Source: Flammulina velutipes
Taxonomy: Eukaryota > Basidiomycota > Agaricomycetes > Agaricales > Physalacriaceae
Reading direction: 5' to 3'
Length of the DNA stretch: 64,000 bases
Assembly: GCA_011800155.1 (NCBI GenBank)
Contig: CM022374.1
Location: 124,001-188,000, forward strand
Of the stretch, positions 10,141-22,275 are shown piece after piece (positions within the stretch are counted from its first letter, which is position 1; each line of letters begins with the position of its first letter). The notes below the pieces were generated by a model. The model saw only the letters and a program-made list of their open reading frames with translations. It searched no databases and was not told the DNA's origin. Both the position numbers and the translations under genes were made by a program.

Positions 10141-11553
10141 AGTGAACGCCAGATTTTTAGCATATTCATGGTAGCGACGTCGAATTCGCACTTCCAAGTC
10201 AACGAAAGCCATGGGATATAGCCCCAGAAGCTCGAACATGTCATTCCGATCCAAGAAAGAGGGAGACAGCGAGCCAGGCAGATAATATTGTGCATTCATA
10301 TGTCTGTCCTTCCTTGTCATCATCTCAAATGGAACCTGGAAGACCATCTCCAACGGTCTACAGCAATACCTTCCTCGCTCTGCTCGCCCATGAAGACAGG
10401 ACCGCCATCGACGAACTGGAGACACCCTGGCCGTGGCACTAGGACGAGGCCATATCACACTCCCTCCAAGTTGGGACAATCCACTGCGTCGCGCCCTCCT
10501 TACCATTTCGCTCGCGCCCAGCGCCTTCCCTCCTGCTGTCCTCAAACGATGTGCAACCGGACTTGCGCCAATGGAAGAGTCGAGATAGCGTACATCCCGA
10601 AGAACGAACTTTGGTCGCGCGTCGAGCGTATCTGGTGAGTCGAAATGATGCTCTGCCTTCTGCAAATTACTTACTCGTTATAGCCGATGAGCGCTGAGCA
10701 ACAAGCTCGGTCGACAACGATGGTGGTTCGAACTAGATGAACGCAAAATTTTCCCTTCGACCAGCGATATCGACGTCGACTACGTACCGTACAAGCCGGC
10801 GCGTCAGCATGAGATAACAGGATACGCCCTAACCCTACGTGGCCTCAAAACGATTGCAACGATTTACCGTCGCCGTCATCTAATTGCAAGACGACGAAGA
10901 CGGAATGACTGTCCGTACGCTTTTCACCTCTGCCAGCGACATCGAGATCGAGGTCGACTACGTACCTTACATGCCGGCGCTTCAGCGCCAGATAACAGGA
11001 TTCTCCCATTCGCGCCTTCATTGCAGTGGACTCAAAAACGATTGCGACCAATCTTGTCACCACCATCCAATTGCAAGTGCGACCGAGACGGAACGACTGT
11101 CCATACGCTGGCGACGGTAGAACTATAGCGGCAGAATGCAAAAGGCATATCACCTCGCGAACATCGAGTGAGTTAAGACGACTGTTGTGTCTTGGTGGAG
11201 ACTTACGCCTTGCAGCCAGCGGCCGACTACGCTCAGGTGGCCTGGCAAGACACGATGAGGCCTCCAGAGCCATTGGGGGGATCTTGGGTCGAGCGTATAC
11301 GAGGATACGGAAGATATGGTCATGTACTGCTTCATGGTGCGTTCATCCTGTCCGATATCATTCCGCGGGCCCTCATTTCTATATGCAGGATGTCAGCGCC
11401 TCGCATATATTCCTCAGTTTATACCGCAACACTTTCAGAGCTCTCACCAAACCCAGTACCGGATGTACGCCGCACGGGATCATTGTAAATATGATTCTAT
11501 AGTCTTGGGTACCAAAATACACCATCATCAATGCTCGAGTCGGAATGAATCTA
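10141..11553. repeat. Non-genic stretch with a two-copy tandem repeat
   Basis: Two imperfect copies of roughly 170–190 bp lie at about 10756–10921 and 10926–11111. Both contain GTCGACTACGTACC, CCGGCG, GATAACAGGAT, CTCAAAA and ATTGCAAG, and end with GGAAYGACTGTCCRTACGC. A minus-strand frame at 11273–10845 and a minus-strand frame at 10665–10096 are open, but I see no domain and both begin at non-ATG codons. The second reads into the 3' part of the segmental duplication. I do not call genes here. Confidence 0.5.
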
Positions 11554-12585
11554 TCACCTCATACTGTCAATTTCATCGTCAATTTTGAGCTCGATCTGCA
11601 TACAACCATCAGCAATAGTCACAAACAAACCAAGTGTATATTCACTCACTCCAGCCAGTACGAACCCGACCGAATTTTCCAATCCCTGCAACAAACATCG
11701 AATACCGGCGTAGCTCTGAGCTCGACATTGTTTCTGCGCCATATTTACAGTATCATCCACCAACGTTCGACTCGTCAGAGACATTCCTGGCCGTTCCTTC
11801 AGCAGCCTCTGCATCTTGCGAATCGTGTCCGCGATCCACGGATGGGCGCTGCACACATAACTTCCTGTGGCAGTACTGGAAGATGTGCCAGGTATCCTGC
11901 CGGAGAACTGAACAGGGGTTACCCCACACGTCTGGCACGGATTCACCACATACGTGACGAGCTCTCCGAACTCAGGAGGGTATGAGTAAGAAAATGGTAG
12001 GATGTATGGGTCCTCCATGGATTTCGACACAGCGTCCGAACATCTCCAGAAATAGTCCAAAAGGTAATGATAGTCGAGTGCAGTGATCAACATCATCTCC
12101 TCGACGATGTTTTGACGACGGGGAGAAACCGAGAGGAAAGATCTGGCCGCCATCCTAGTTATGTCATGCCAACCGTGCTGGCGCGCGATGGCAAAGATCC
12201 TCAATGGTACATTGTGAATCGCATCGGAATTCAGGACGGCTGCGCGCAGGCGGGTAGCATCATCCATCATATACTTCCGCAACGTCGGAAGAACAGGCGA
12301 AGCCAAAGCATCCTCGATAGGATTCGATGAAAAATCGGAAATAGGATAGCAGAGTCGGAGGACAGCACACATCGTATAAATGTCTTCGGGTACGCGATAC
12401 ATGGGAATGTCCTGATGTGTCTCGTCGGGAGAACTATCGGTAAAGAGATTGTCGAAGAATACGGAAGCCTGGATGAGGAAGACTTTGCGAACGAAGAGGT
12501 ATTCCCCGTCTGATGTCTGAATGACTAGATCGGCTCTGTCTGGGGAATTGAAAGGAGCGGGAACGATTCCCTCCATCTGGTCCAT
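11554..12585 (-). CDS. BTB/POZ domain protein, family member B
   Basis: Protein of 325 residues from exon 1 (12585–11650) and a short last exon (11595–11554), with a 54-nt intron that is readable in frame. The BTB domain starts at about residue 18 (DLVIQTSDGEYLFVRK) and includes FFDNLFTDSSPDETH and MCAVLRLCYP. The C-terminal half has a helical repeat-like region, then NPCQTCG, then HPW about 30 residues later, and a late Cys (KQCRAQ). The last exon encodes IELKIDDEIDSMR. Dimerisation is the expected activity of the BTB fold; partners are unknown. It lies between the duplicated membrane genes and the other BTB genes, all BTB members on the same strand. Confidence 0.85.
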   Translation of the reverse strand: MDQMEGIVPAPFNSPDRADLVIQTSDGEYLFVRKVFLIQASVFFDNLFTDSSPDETHQDIPMYRVPEDIYTMCAVLRLCYPISDFSSNPIEDALASPVLPTLRKYMMDDATRLRAAVLNSDAIHNVPLRIFAIARQHGWHDITRMAARSFLSVSPRRQNIVEEMMLITALDYHYLLDYFWRCSDAVSKSMEDPYILPFSYSYPPEFGELVTYVVNPCQTCGVTPVQFSGRIPGTSSSTATGSYVCSAHPWIADTIRKMQRLLKERPGMSLTSRTLVDDTVNMAQKQCRAQSYAGIRCLLQGLENSVGFVLAGVSEYTLGLFVTIADGCMQIELKIDDEIDSMR

Positions 12586-14118
12586 TGCAAGTGGCCGTCG
12601 ATAGACAAGATAGCGTTACAAGTGCCATGAGAAACCCTCATTGTTTGCCTTGAGGAACGTCACGTCACGTATTTCGGAGAAGAGCTTTTAGGGTACTGAA
12701 GTAGAAGACCAGATAGAGGTAGTATTTATATGTGCTTGTAAATCTATGCGCACCCAGGCTATTGAGATATTATACCGGGCGAGACTGCACGACCCGGACG
12801 CACCGTATCATTACTGACAGCAAGGATAAAGAGCGCTTCTGGGAGCCATATAAGTAGTGCTGGCGACGATGAGAGTGAAATAGGAAAGTAAACACGAAGT
12901 CGACTCACTAGAAATTTGTTCCGTATTCTGCGCAGTGTCTGCGTCCCAAGGTGAGCCTCTACATCTTGCCCAACGATGTGCGCAAGCTCTTTGCGGTTTT
13001 TTCTCCCTGGCGCTGCGTAATTCTCGTCATAAAGTAGGCCTGTTCCGAATTAACGCAACAAAAACACGATAGCAACGTGACTCGCCAAGCAGGCCCGACC
13101 CAGATACAATCAAGCCATCCCAAAATAGTTGAGGGATAATGCCCACTTCCTTCAGCGTTAAATTCCCAGAGTACTACCCGTCGAGAATCGCTGTCTAGTC
13201 GCGTACGCACAGAGCTTTGAACGACGGGTGAATCAAGAAGGTATTCAGAGGAAGAAAAAGGTTGGGCTAGCGCGTAGTGCCGTTAGCTCGCCAATCAAGC
13301 TTCCAACTCCAGAGTGTACACCTAGCTTCAATATTGAAAATGGGAGGGATTGAGGACACTGAATCTAGTACACACCATTAGGAATAACGCGTCGAGAATA
13401 ATTGCCGCGAGAGCCAATTCAAGTCTTTAGCAGTCGTTTCGTGCGGGGTCTGGGTGGAACTCCGGTGGTAGTGGTGATGATCACCTTGAAGCGGTGGTAA
13501 GTATGTAGAAGTCTGCTTGCTCATGTTTGCCTGCCCGTGTGATCCACTCATTCCCGATCGCAAACACGTGAGAATTCTGGATGAAATCCTACAACAAATA
13601 TCGGACACAACGCTAGCTATTGCTAGTATAACAATCAGTTTAAAATTCCATACTTTCTAAATCTCACTAATGCGGTAGCACAAAGCTCAGGGCCAGCAGC
13701 GCAGCCTGTCGTACCAGCGCCATTCTCAAGCCTTCAACTTGAAGTGAGTGCCAAGCACTCAAATTCATCTCGGACTAGATATTTTTATATCTATTCTAAT
13801 CACTTCTCAGATCGTGCTGCAGTTAGACGAGTGAAAGGCTCTTGTATTTCATGACACCTACGGGGTGCCATCTACTTACCCCAATATCATATACACCGTT
13901 GTACCGAAATGAACAATGTTGCGCCACAGCAAAGAAATATCGATATGCATCTAAACGCGCATCGAGAAAGATGATAATGTGAGAATTTAGTTATATGATA
14001 CTGTCAGTCAATCTAGCTCCTCCCCTAGACCCTCATTGACTAAACAACGTTGATTTACAAAAAGCTAGCGAGTACGAACTTGAAGGAAACGGCACCTATT
14101 TGAACATTCATATCCTAT
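12586..14118. other. Intergenic stretch with a copy of the recurring IGNEW element
   Basis: No gene is supported. On the minus strand at 13558–13541 lies ATCGGGAATGAGTGGATC, which reads VFAIGNEWIT in one frame. It lies about 0.6 kb 3' of BTB member C. The rest contains only short frames without recognisable similarity. Confidence 0.45.
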
Positions 14119-15180
14119 TCACTCGTGGTCGATCTTCAGTTCAACCTACACACCGTTAGCGTTAAACGTAAGTATGCTGAAACGACTCACCCCGTCCACA
14201 ATTCGCTGAACCTCTATATCCAACGCCTCCAGTAAACCTCTGACACTGCCATGCTTCTGCGTGGCACACTCCTTTGAGGCCATATAGACCGCATACTCCA
14301 CTAGATCAGGATCAACAAGACCCATGCCCGGTCGGTTCCTCAACCTATCTCGAGCATTGCGCATCACATTCTTAAACCATGGATGGCCATACCACCCGAA
14401 ATCGGCATCATTAGAATGACCAATACTGTGCAACAGGAGTTTGCAAGTGGGGCACGAGCCATATTTCGCTGCGAATGCTGTACGTGCCACAGAGCCGGGA
14501 GGAAACAGCGACACAGGGATCTCTGACTCGACACTCTCCAAGAACTTCACCACCGCATCCGAGCATCTCCAGAAATAGTCCAAGAAGAGTTGGTAGTCAA
14601 GCCCGGAAACCATCCTCATCTCTTCGACAACCCCCTGTTCGCGGACACGGATCGAGAGCAAGCGCCTTGCTGCAGCCCTGACCACGTCGTCCCAGCCTTC
14701 ATGACGCGCAATCGCGAAGACCTTCATCGGTGCTCTCATGAGCACCTCAGACTTCAATGCAGCAATGCGCAAGCGCTCCATAGCATCGTCCATTATATAC
14801 TTCCGCAGCGTCGGAAGAACAGGCAACGCCAAAGCATCCTCGATGGGATCCGAAGAAAAATCGGAAATGGGATAGCACAGACGAAGGACAGCGCACATAG
14901 TGGGAGCATCCTCTGATACGCTAGCCATGGGTAGATCCCGATGCGTCTCACTAGGAGAGCTATCGCCCAAGAGGTTCTTGAAGAATTGAGAGGAATATGT
15001 GAGGAAGGCTTTGTGAACATAGAGGTATTGCATATCCGAAGTTTGGATGACCAGATCAGCTCTGTCTGGGGAATCGAAAGGGGCAGTAACTGCTGGTCGG
15101 GCTTGAGGCTCATCCATAGTCATCGTCTGTGGGAAAGAAAGTGTTAAGCGCCGGTTGGTGTTTGCCTCGAGGAAAATCAT
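14119..15180 (-). CDS. BTB/POZ domain protein, family member C
   Basis: Exon 1 (15180–14191) and last exon (14145–14119) give 338 residues; starting at the later MTMDEP methionine would match the length of the paralogues better. The BTB core contains DLVIQTSDMQYLYVHKAFL, FFKNLLGDSSPSETH and LRLCYP. The C-terminal part has SCPTC, GHPW about 30 residues later, and KECATQ. The last exon encodes VELKIDHE. The 45-nt intron begins GTGAGT. The sequence is closest by eye to members B and D. No DNA-binding motif is visible, so a role in transcription would be guesswork; an adaptor role via BTB dimerisation is the family expectation. Confidence 0.85.
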
Positions 15181-15338
15181 GTCACATCTGTCACCTTGCG
15201 CCTACTGTGCTGGCAGCGAGGATATGGAGCTTGCAGACGAAAAGCAGGGATACGACTATTGCACACTTCTGAGTCCTAGAAAGTACACAATCATACAAGA
15301 AGTGTTTCTATGCAATGTCGAAAAGCATCCGTCACCAC

Positions 15339-16416
15339 TCATTCGCCACAGTCGATCTCTAGTTCAATCTGAGCACACAAATCAGAAGAGACTTAGAGGG
15401 AGAACAGAATAACTCACTGCATCCAAGATACGCTCAACCTCGACGTTGAACACCTCCAGCAGACATCTAACGCTAGCATGATTCTGGGTGATGCATCCCC
15501 TCGCCGCCAGCCATATGGCATCGTCCATTAGACAAGGATCCAATAGGCCCCTCCCCGGTCTATCCTTCAACATCTCCCGAGCATTGCGCACCATCACCTT
15601 GATCCACGGATGACCATAGTGCCACACCATACCCGCATTCCCGCCACTGGGGGACGTAATAGACAACGGAGCCCACGTCTCGCACAACGCGCACATCGCA
15701 GGATCCTTCGTCAGAATCGCGAGCGCCGGAGACCCAGTAGGAAACGGGGAATGCAGAATCAACGTATTCTTCGACTCGACCGTCTCCAGGAACTTTGACA
15801 CGGCGTCGGAGCATCTCCAAAAGTAGTCCAGGAGGAGCTGAAAATCGAGGGCAGTGGCCATCCTCAGCTCCTTGACCACGCTTTGCTCGCGCAGGGGAAT
15901 GGAGAGCAGACATCTCGCCGCTGCCCTAGCTACGTCATCCCAGCCGTGCTGGCGGGCGATGGCAAAAATTTTCAATGGCTCCCTCTTCAACACGTCAGGC
16001 GAGCCCGCGACGATGATGCGTAATTTCTGTTCAGCATCCTCCATGATGTACTTGCTCAACGTCGGAAGGATAGGGACCGCCAGGATCTCCTTGATAGGAT
16101 CCCATAAAGTGTTGGCGATGGGATAACAAAGTCGAAGCACGGCACACATGGTACGCGAATCCTCTGGCACACGGTACATAGGAAGGTCACGATGCGTCTC
16201 TTCGGGAGAGCTATCGGAGAGGAGATTGTCGAAGAAAATGGACGAGTGGATGAGGAAGGCCTTGCGAACAAAAAGATGCCTTTTGTCGGAGGTGCCAATC
16301 ACGAAATCGGCTCTGTCTGGGGAATCGAAGGGTGGGGGAATTGGGTACAGCCCATGCTTGGCCATCGTCGTCGTCGTCGATGGAAAAGATAGTTTCGAGC
16401 GCCGAAGAAAGTTCAT
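15339..16416 (-). CDS. BTB/POZ domain protein, family member D
   Basis: Protein of 342 residues (exons 16416–15418 and 15368–15339, 49-nt intron). The BTB core has FVIGTSDKRHLFVRKAFL, FFDNLLSDSSPEETH and MCAVLRLCYP. C-terminal landmarks are MCALC, GHPW about 35 residues later, and RGCITQ. The last exon encodes IELEIDCGE. The gene is head-to-tail with member C, only about 160 bp from its start, so the short gap must hold the 3' end of D and the promoter of C. Tandem duplication is the likely origin. Confidence 0.85.
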
Positions 16417-17215
16417 CGGAGTCGTTCGCCTCGAGGTTTAACATGTTATATGCTTCCTTTGTGCGTTCGGTTATCAGAGCATGTCAACACAGCCATGTTC
16501 TGGGATCCTCCAAACGTGATTGACACCATGCACTGAGTACTCCGTATGTACGGCCGAGTTATGTGAGAGAAACGTTCGTCATAAAACCGCAGCATGGATG
16601 GTCTCCTTCTCCGTCAGCGTGTACCCTTGGAGGATGGGCGTCGCCTTATTACGAGTCGGAGTAAGATGAATGGAGATATGAGTGGGTGTATTATGAACGC
16701 ACACAGATTCCAACGGGTACTTTCCAAAAGATGCAGGCGTCCTCGTTCATGCCCCAATAGACCACAGACCAAAGCGTCCCCCTAGGTCATTGTCAATCAA
16801 CCAGTAGGCATATCGGGGATCATGGATGGGCATTAGTTCTACGGCTGAAGCTGGCTGAGCTTCCAGGAGACCAAGGAAATGAAACCAGAGGCCTTAGCTC
16901 CGTGCATAAATTTGCATACTTCGATGACACTGGCAGCAATGCAACAGGTTACGACGATGGTGGTAGAAAGCAAGGTGAAAGTCTTGACATGTTTGGCTGT
17001 GGCTTCGACCCACTCATTCCCGATGACGAACACGAGGCATAGTCGATCGCGGGCGGCAGATTGACGTCGGCGAAATCATCAAAGTTATAGTAGTAAAAGG
17101 CAGTGGTTTCCTGGCACATAATATTATATGCCTTTGGATCAGTCAAAAAGTAAAAGAGCTAGTCATCCAAGTCCTGTCGTACACTTGACCACTGGAGTAA
17201 GTAGAATGAAGTAGT
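16417..17215. other. Intergenic stretch with a copy of the recurring IGNEW element
   Basis: No gene is called. On the minus strand at 17024–17007 lies ATCGGGAATGAGTGGGTC, which reads FVIGNEWVEATAKH in a frame that continues into an apolar stretch (TTIVVTCCIAASVI). The copy at 9987–10004 continues with a similar sequence (GGAATGAGTGGGTC then GCCAAACA). Confidence 0.45.
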
Positions 17216-18225
17216 TTAAACCCCTTCGTCAATCTCCAACTTGATCTGGCTGAGTAAGTGGTAGTTCCGGAAAGTCGTCAGAGGTCACACACCTCATCCA
17301 AGATGCGCAAAATATCGAGATTGACCACCTCCAACAAAGCGACAACACAGTCATGTTCTTGACTAGGGCAATCCCTTACCGCCAGCCATACAGCATAACT
17401 CACTAGACCAGGCTCCGTCAATCCCTGTCCTGGTCGATCCTTCAGCACTCCCTGAGCGTGTTGCATCATACCCTTGAACCACGGATGGAGGCGGTGACTA
17501 ATTCCGCCAGACTTGAGGAAGAATGGCTTCTGACACTTCAAGTTCCGGCACTTGACTGAAGCTGATGACATTAAAATTTTTGCCGCGCGAGAGTTTGGGG
17601 CTATGGTGGATGTGATGGACAAAGAATTTGACTTCCCTGCTGTCCCCAAGAAGCCAGAGACAGTGTCTGAACATTTCCAAAAGTAATCCATGATGAGTTG
17701 ATAGTCAAGCCCAGTGACCATCCTCATCACTGGGTCGACAGCTTGCTGACGGTAGGGGATAGAGAGCAAGCACCTCGCCGCCACCCTAGCTACGTCATCC
17801 CAACACTGCTGGCGCGCGATGGCGAAGATCTTCAGTGGGTCCCTCTTCAGCGCGTCCGAAGATCCTCCCACATGAGCACGCAGCCGTTGTTCAGCGTCCT
17901 CCATGATGTACTTCCGCAGAGTGGGAAGGACCGGAGCTGCAACGACCTCAGCGATCGGATCCCAGGAGGCATCGGCGACGGGGTAGCAAAGGCGAAGGAC
18001 AGCGCACATCGTACGTGTGTCCTCTGCAGCATGATACACGGGAAGATTGCAGTAGGTCACGTCTGGAGCGCTATCACAAAGGAGATTGTCGAAAAACACA
18101 GATGAATGGACAAGGAAGCACTTGCGGACGAAGAGAATGCCTTTGTCCGACGTGCAAATGACTAAGTCTGCCTTCTTTGAAAAATGGAAAGGACTCGGAG
18201 CTAATTTCCAAAGTGACTTGTCCAT
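17216..18225 (-). CDS. BTB/POZ domain protein, family member E
   Basis: Protein of 320 residues from exons 18225–17293 and 17245–17216. The intron (47 nt) ends at the second of two nearby AGs, which keeps the frame and gives the family tail IKLEIDEG. The BTB core reads DLVICTSDKGILFVRKCFL, FFDNLLCDSAPDV and MCAVLRLCYP. In place of the CX2C of its paralogues it has CRNLKC, followed by LHPW and RDCPSQ. This is the right-most member of the array. Confidence 0.85.
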
Positions 18226-18953
18226 AATCGCTCGTGGAGAACGTCGTCGTCAAAGGGAAAGGTATTGTTAGCCTCAAGGGAAACACATGGCATAACAAGT
18301 ACTTCCTTTTAACGCGCGCCTAGACATCGATGCTTATATAGAGCCGCTCAAACGCCTCATGGGTGATTATATGTGAAGACAAGCTCGCGGCTCAGGTGTA
18401 TCACCACAAAATTCATAGTAGGTATGTTATTGATATACCCCCACCTTGCAACCAAAATCAAAGAGGTGTGAAATGGTGACAATATAGATTGCGTACTATT
18501 CATAGCTTCAACCAAAATAGCAGGTCCCAGTTGACATTGCATATCCCGGCATATCGAAGCAAAACACAACGCAGGCCGTCTATCCGAGAGTAATGTTTTT
18601 CTACGAATTATTTGTCGAATGGTTTTCTGGATTATGATCGATGATGGTGGCAACGTCTGGAAGGCGATCAGCTCAGATATCTCCCACATTTCTTGTTCAA
18701 CGCTTTACCTTCTCTTTACTACTCGTTGCATGGGTTGAGATGATTTAAAATTGCGCCACAGTCACATGATCCGAAACGACAGAATCGGTCTGCCCAAACG
18801 CGGACAACAAAAGCTGAACAATGATAAGTAAGAAGGGTTTGTTCAAAGCCGCACTTGAATTTTACCATCACCCGCTAGAAGTACTCATAGCCTTTCCAAT
18901 GGCTAGTACACGAATTCTACGTCCACGACACCAAGGTAAAGTCGTCCGTCCGG
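18226..18953. other. Intergenic stretch, nothing recognised
   Basis: Divergent intergenic region between BTB member E (minus) and the gene starting at 18954 (plus). A plus-strand frame from an ATG at 18821 overlaps the downstream gene but is in the wrong frame for its later exons. Confidence 0.4.
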
Positions 18954-19995
18954 ATGCGCAACATTCCGCGCTCTCAGAGGCGACGAAGCCGTACGTCGAG
19001 TGTCTCCCTCTATCCCGAAAGCAGTCCTAAATCATTCAACAGGAAACGAAAACCGGGCAAGAAACCCGCACAGAAAAGGAAGCGCGAGATCAAAGACACG
19101 GGCAGTGAAGTCGAAGAAGGATCCCAGCCTGAGAAGTCAAAGACGTACGTCAACCAACATCCCTCGAATCCGTCAGAACTAATCTCCAAATAAGTAGAGT
19201 GATCAAAATTCCCCGACCCCATAAGAAAGTGCGTCAGACTGAGGAGACAGAAAGTAACACAAGCTTGCCAGAAAACGATATGTGCGTAGTCTGACACTCC
19301 TCGTCAAGTCACCCGCTGACCCACTTCCCCTCCGTAGCCTTCCTCAAGCACTCCAACGAGTCCCGACGCAGATCGACATCCCGACAGGAATATCTACCAC
19401 AAGCGATAGCAGACCAGCCATCCCACTTCGATCCCTCCGATTCGCCACACCAAGTAGCCAGATCGGCGCTCGCCACTACCGGAAGTATGACATTCGCGAC
19501 GCTAGCCTCCTCACCATCTACCGTCAAAACAGCGACTATCAGGGCGTGCTAAACTCGGAGCCTCTTCCTACGCCTTGCCCCCAAGCCCAGAGACACAAGA
19601 CTGTCGAACCAGAGGCATCCCACCCCGACTGGATCGCTGAGGACCATTTTATTTGCAAAGATGGAGGTTATTACCGGTCGGTGTACCACAGCCTTACCGA
19701 AATCAGAGGAGGCTTCCGGCAGCCACCAGAACTCCTTTCGAACGCAGAGGCGAGGAAGGCATGGCTAGAAGGGGAGAACTACATTGCAAAGAAAGACATG
19801 GATCCCAAGCACGGACTGTGTCTAGCATGCATGCAGGCGGTGTATCCCCTGGACACCACTGGTGAGACATCGTTTGATTACATCGACGAATGGGTCGCCC
19901 ATAGGAATTCGTGCTGGAAGCTTTTGACGAAAGAGGATGAACATTTGGCGGATGTGAAACCAGAGATTGGACGTACCTACAGCTTCGAGGTTTAG
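18954..19995 (+). CDS. Basic nuclear-type protein with C-terminal CX2C…HX4C motif, unknown function
   Basis: Three exons (18954–19144, 19198–19281, 19338–19995) give 310 residues; both introns are 53–56 nt and in phase. The N-terminus is strongly basic with apparent nuclear-localisation clusters (RRRSRT, KRKPGKKPAQKRKR) followed by an acidic patch. The C-terminal third holds FICKDGGYYRSVYHSL and the motif CLACMQAVY … HRNSC, spaced like a single zinc-binding unit (CX2C, long gap, HX3C). This suggests a nucleic-acid- or protein-binding role, which is inference. The start at 18954 is the first ATG in the frame that connects to exon 2. An upstream ATG at 18899 would need a different splice. Confidence 0.7.
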
Positions 19996-20933
19996 GCTCG
20001 GTAGGAAAGAGCTCATTCGTGATGCTGAACGGAGATTATGACAGAGTGAATGTACATACGGATGAATGAACTGGAATGCGAGAGAACTCCAATGAAACAT
20101 AATCTAAGATCATGAGCAAGTCAGCCGCCAGGCTGAGTCCATTTCATCTAAGTTTGTGTGAGTGTCGCGTTTCTCCAGCAATGTAGAGATAGCTATAGAA
20201 CAGGCAACGAGGCGGATAGCTTTGAATATGGAGGAAGGGAAAGAGGATTCGGTGCCGCCGGCATTTCTTTCTTCTAACCACCAAACCCAAACCAAACCTG
20301 AGAGCGTTAAACGGCATCTGCATGTTCCACAGCAATGTGATAACAGGAATGGACGGGGAATACATTGTATGTGAAAGGAATGGTGTCATGAAATAGAGTT
20401 GTGAACTAGTTTCATCTGGTGCGTGCTCTTTTCCCGAATTTTGCTGTCGTTTGACTAGTTTTAACAGCAAGAAATCTAGCAACGAAAGACGCCATCTCTC
20501 TACGTCTTATTTCATTGCAATGGCGACAATATGGTTCTTCGAGTAGTGTTGAAGTTGATTTTACCAGGGGCATACAGAATTAACTCTGACTCAAACATTA
20601 GATGCCCACACACCGCGTCTCGCTCGTGCTGAAAACCTTATCCGTCATGACGAGATTCATTGATTTGAAAGCTCCGAAGGCGTAGAAATGACAACGTGAA
20701 TGAACCCATCGATATTATCCCGGAACTGCGGCTGCTATTCGGTCACTTATGTTCGTCAGGTGGATCCAATGAAGGACTCGTAGGCTGGTAGGTCTTAGCT
20801 TTCATTCGGTCTCAGCATTACTCACAGGAACACGACAGGCCACGGGCAAGTCTTGCTCCAATGAATTTCCGCAACGCATAAATGCCTCTTCGAAAATGAC
20901 TGTTACCCCGCAACCGCTGGTCCCTTTCTCAAC
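19996..20933. other. Intergenic stretch, nothing recognised
   Basis: 3' flank of the preceding gene and promoter region of the AA9 gene. A few short frames exist on both strands; none has recognisable similarity. Confidence 0.4.
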
Positions 20934-21947
20934 ATGATATTTGCTACCTTGGCCAGTTTATTCGTCTTACCGCTCGTGGCAGGACACTGTGCGTCGCTTC
21001 CTATTCTTATCTCCCGTCTAACCTCAGATCTCCCTGCATAGACACTTTCCCGGGCCTTATCGTCAACGGCCAAGGCTCAGCCGATTGGCAGTATGTTCGT
21101 ACGACAGCCAACCATTGGAGTAACGGACCCGTTAGCTCATCCTCGTTCCGCAATGCAACCACTGTACTAAACTTATCATAGGTCACCGACGTAAGGAGCT
21201 CTGCTATCCGCTGCTACGAGATCGACTCGAACGCTGCCGGTCAAACTGGAATCGCGACAGTGCAGGCAGGTTCTACCGTTGGCTTCCGCACCAACAGTGG
21301 CATCTCTCACCCTGGTGTATGTTCCCTCTCCAACTCATCCGTGCCAGCTGCCTCAATTGCCTCGTAGTACTTTTCGGCATATATGTCTGTTGCATCCCCT
21401 TCCGCCAACTCGACCAATGCAGGCCTCGGCAACACTTGGTTCAAGATCTGGGAGAAGTCGCCTACCGTTAACGGCCGTCAGTTGACGTTCGAGTCAGGAA
21501 TGCAGGATTTCACCTTTACCATCCCCAAGAATGTACCTAGCGGGTCAGTCACTCTTCTCCCTGGTGATGTGCTTGTTGACAGCGTGAATAATGTAGACAA
21601 TACCTCCTTCGCGGGGAGCACGTCGCATTGCACAGCGCGAGTTCCGTCGGGGGCGCTCAATTCTACATTGGTTGCGCTCAGCTGAACGTCGTGATTGGAG
21701 GGAATGGATCTCCTGGCCCTCTCGTTTCTTTCCCAGGTGCTTATACGGGTAATGAACCGGGCTTCGTGCTCAGTGAGTCCCTTGACTCTGTTTGAGGCTG
21801 AAAATGGGACTGATAATCTGTATGCTAGATATCTACTATCTCCCAGCTGACTACACTGGATATACTCCTCGTGAGTCTCTGTATTTCTCATATCATATTC
21901 CAAGCTGAGACATTGCCATAGCTGGTCCTGCTGTATGGCGAGGGTAG
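20934..21947 (+). CDS. AA9 lytic polysaccharide monooxygenase, secreted
   Basis: Copper-dependent oxidase of family AA9 that cleaves cellulose or related glucans at the plant cell wall. Seven exons: 20934–20988, 21042–21130, 21182–21316, 21368–21543, 21597–21772, 21829–21870, 21922–21947; 232 residues. Every intron is 51–56 nt with GT/AG ends and the phases agree. The signal peptide is residues 1–17, so the mature protein begins with the required histidine (H18, [11 protein letters not shown]). The second copper histidine is H91 in SHPGYFSAYM. The QFY motif gives Q173 and axial Y175 ([13 protein letters not shown]). Cysteines in IRCYE and YIGCAQ are placed for the usual disulphide. There is no linker or CBM1, so this is a catalytic-domain-only form. 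No single frame is long, which makes the gene easy to miss. Confidence 0.92.
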
Positions 21948-22275
21948 GATATTATGTAGCACCTAGGGTGGATACTTCATCATTCTCGGTTTTGAGATAT
22001 TGTAATCAGAATGCGGCATCTGCGCCTCCGTCTCGTACTCGTTCAATCGTGATTGGCGTCAGTGTTAGTAGTGACAGCAACTATCTCCCCAAGCCCTTCA
22101 TCAGCGCGATGTATGACTCTTCTGATAGGGTTTACCAAGTCCCAACTTGAAGAGAAATGCCATTCTCCATTTCCTTGGAATGGTAACCTGTAGCGTAAGG
22201 TATAGCGATGCTCAAAGACATCATGCAGTGTGCGATGGACCGACACGATCAAGTTCATCAACGCCGCGCGCGTGG

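Noticed and set aside
10096..10665. Minus-strand 189-codon frame
   Set aside because: Starts at a non-ATG codon and reads into the 3' part of the segmental duplication. The corresponding part of the first copy is conserved in another frame, which argues against coding.
10820..10840. Telomere-like CCCTAACCC string
   Set aside because: A single copy inside the two-copy repeat; no array.
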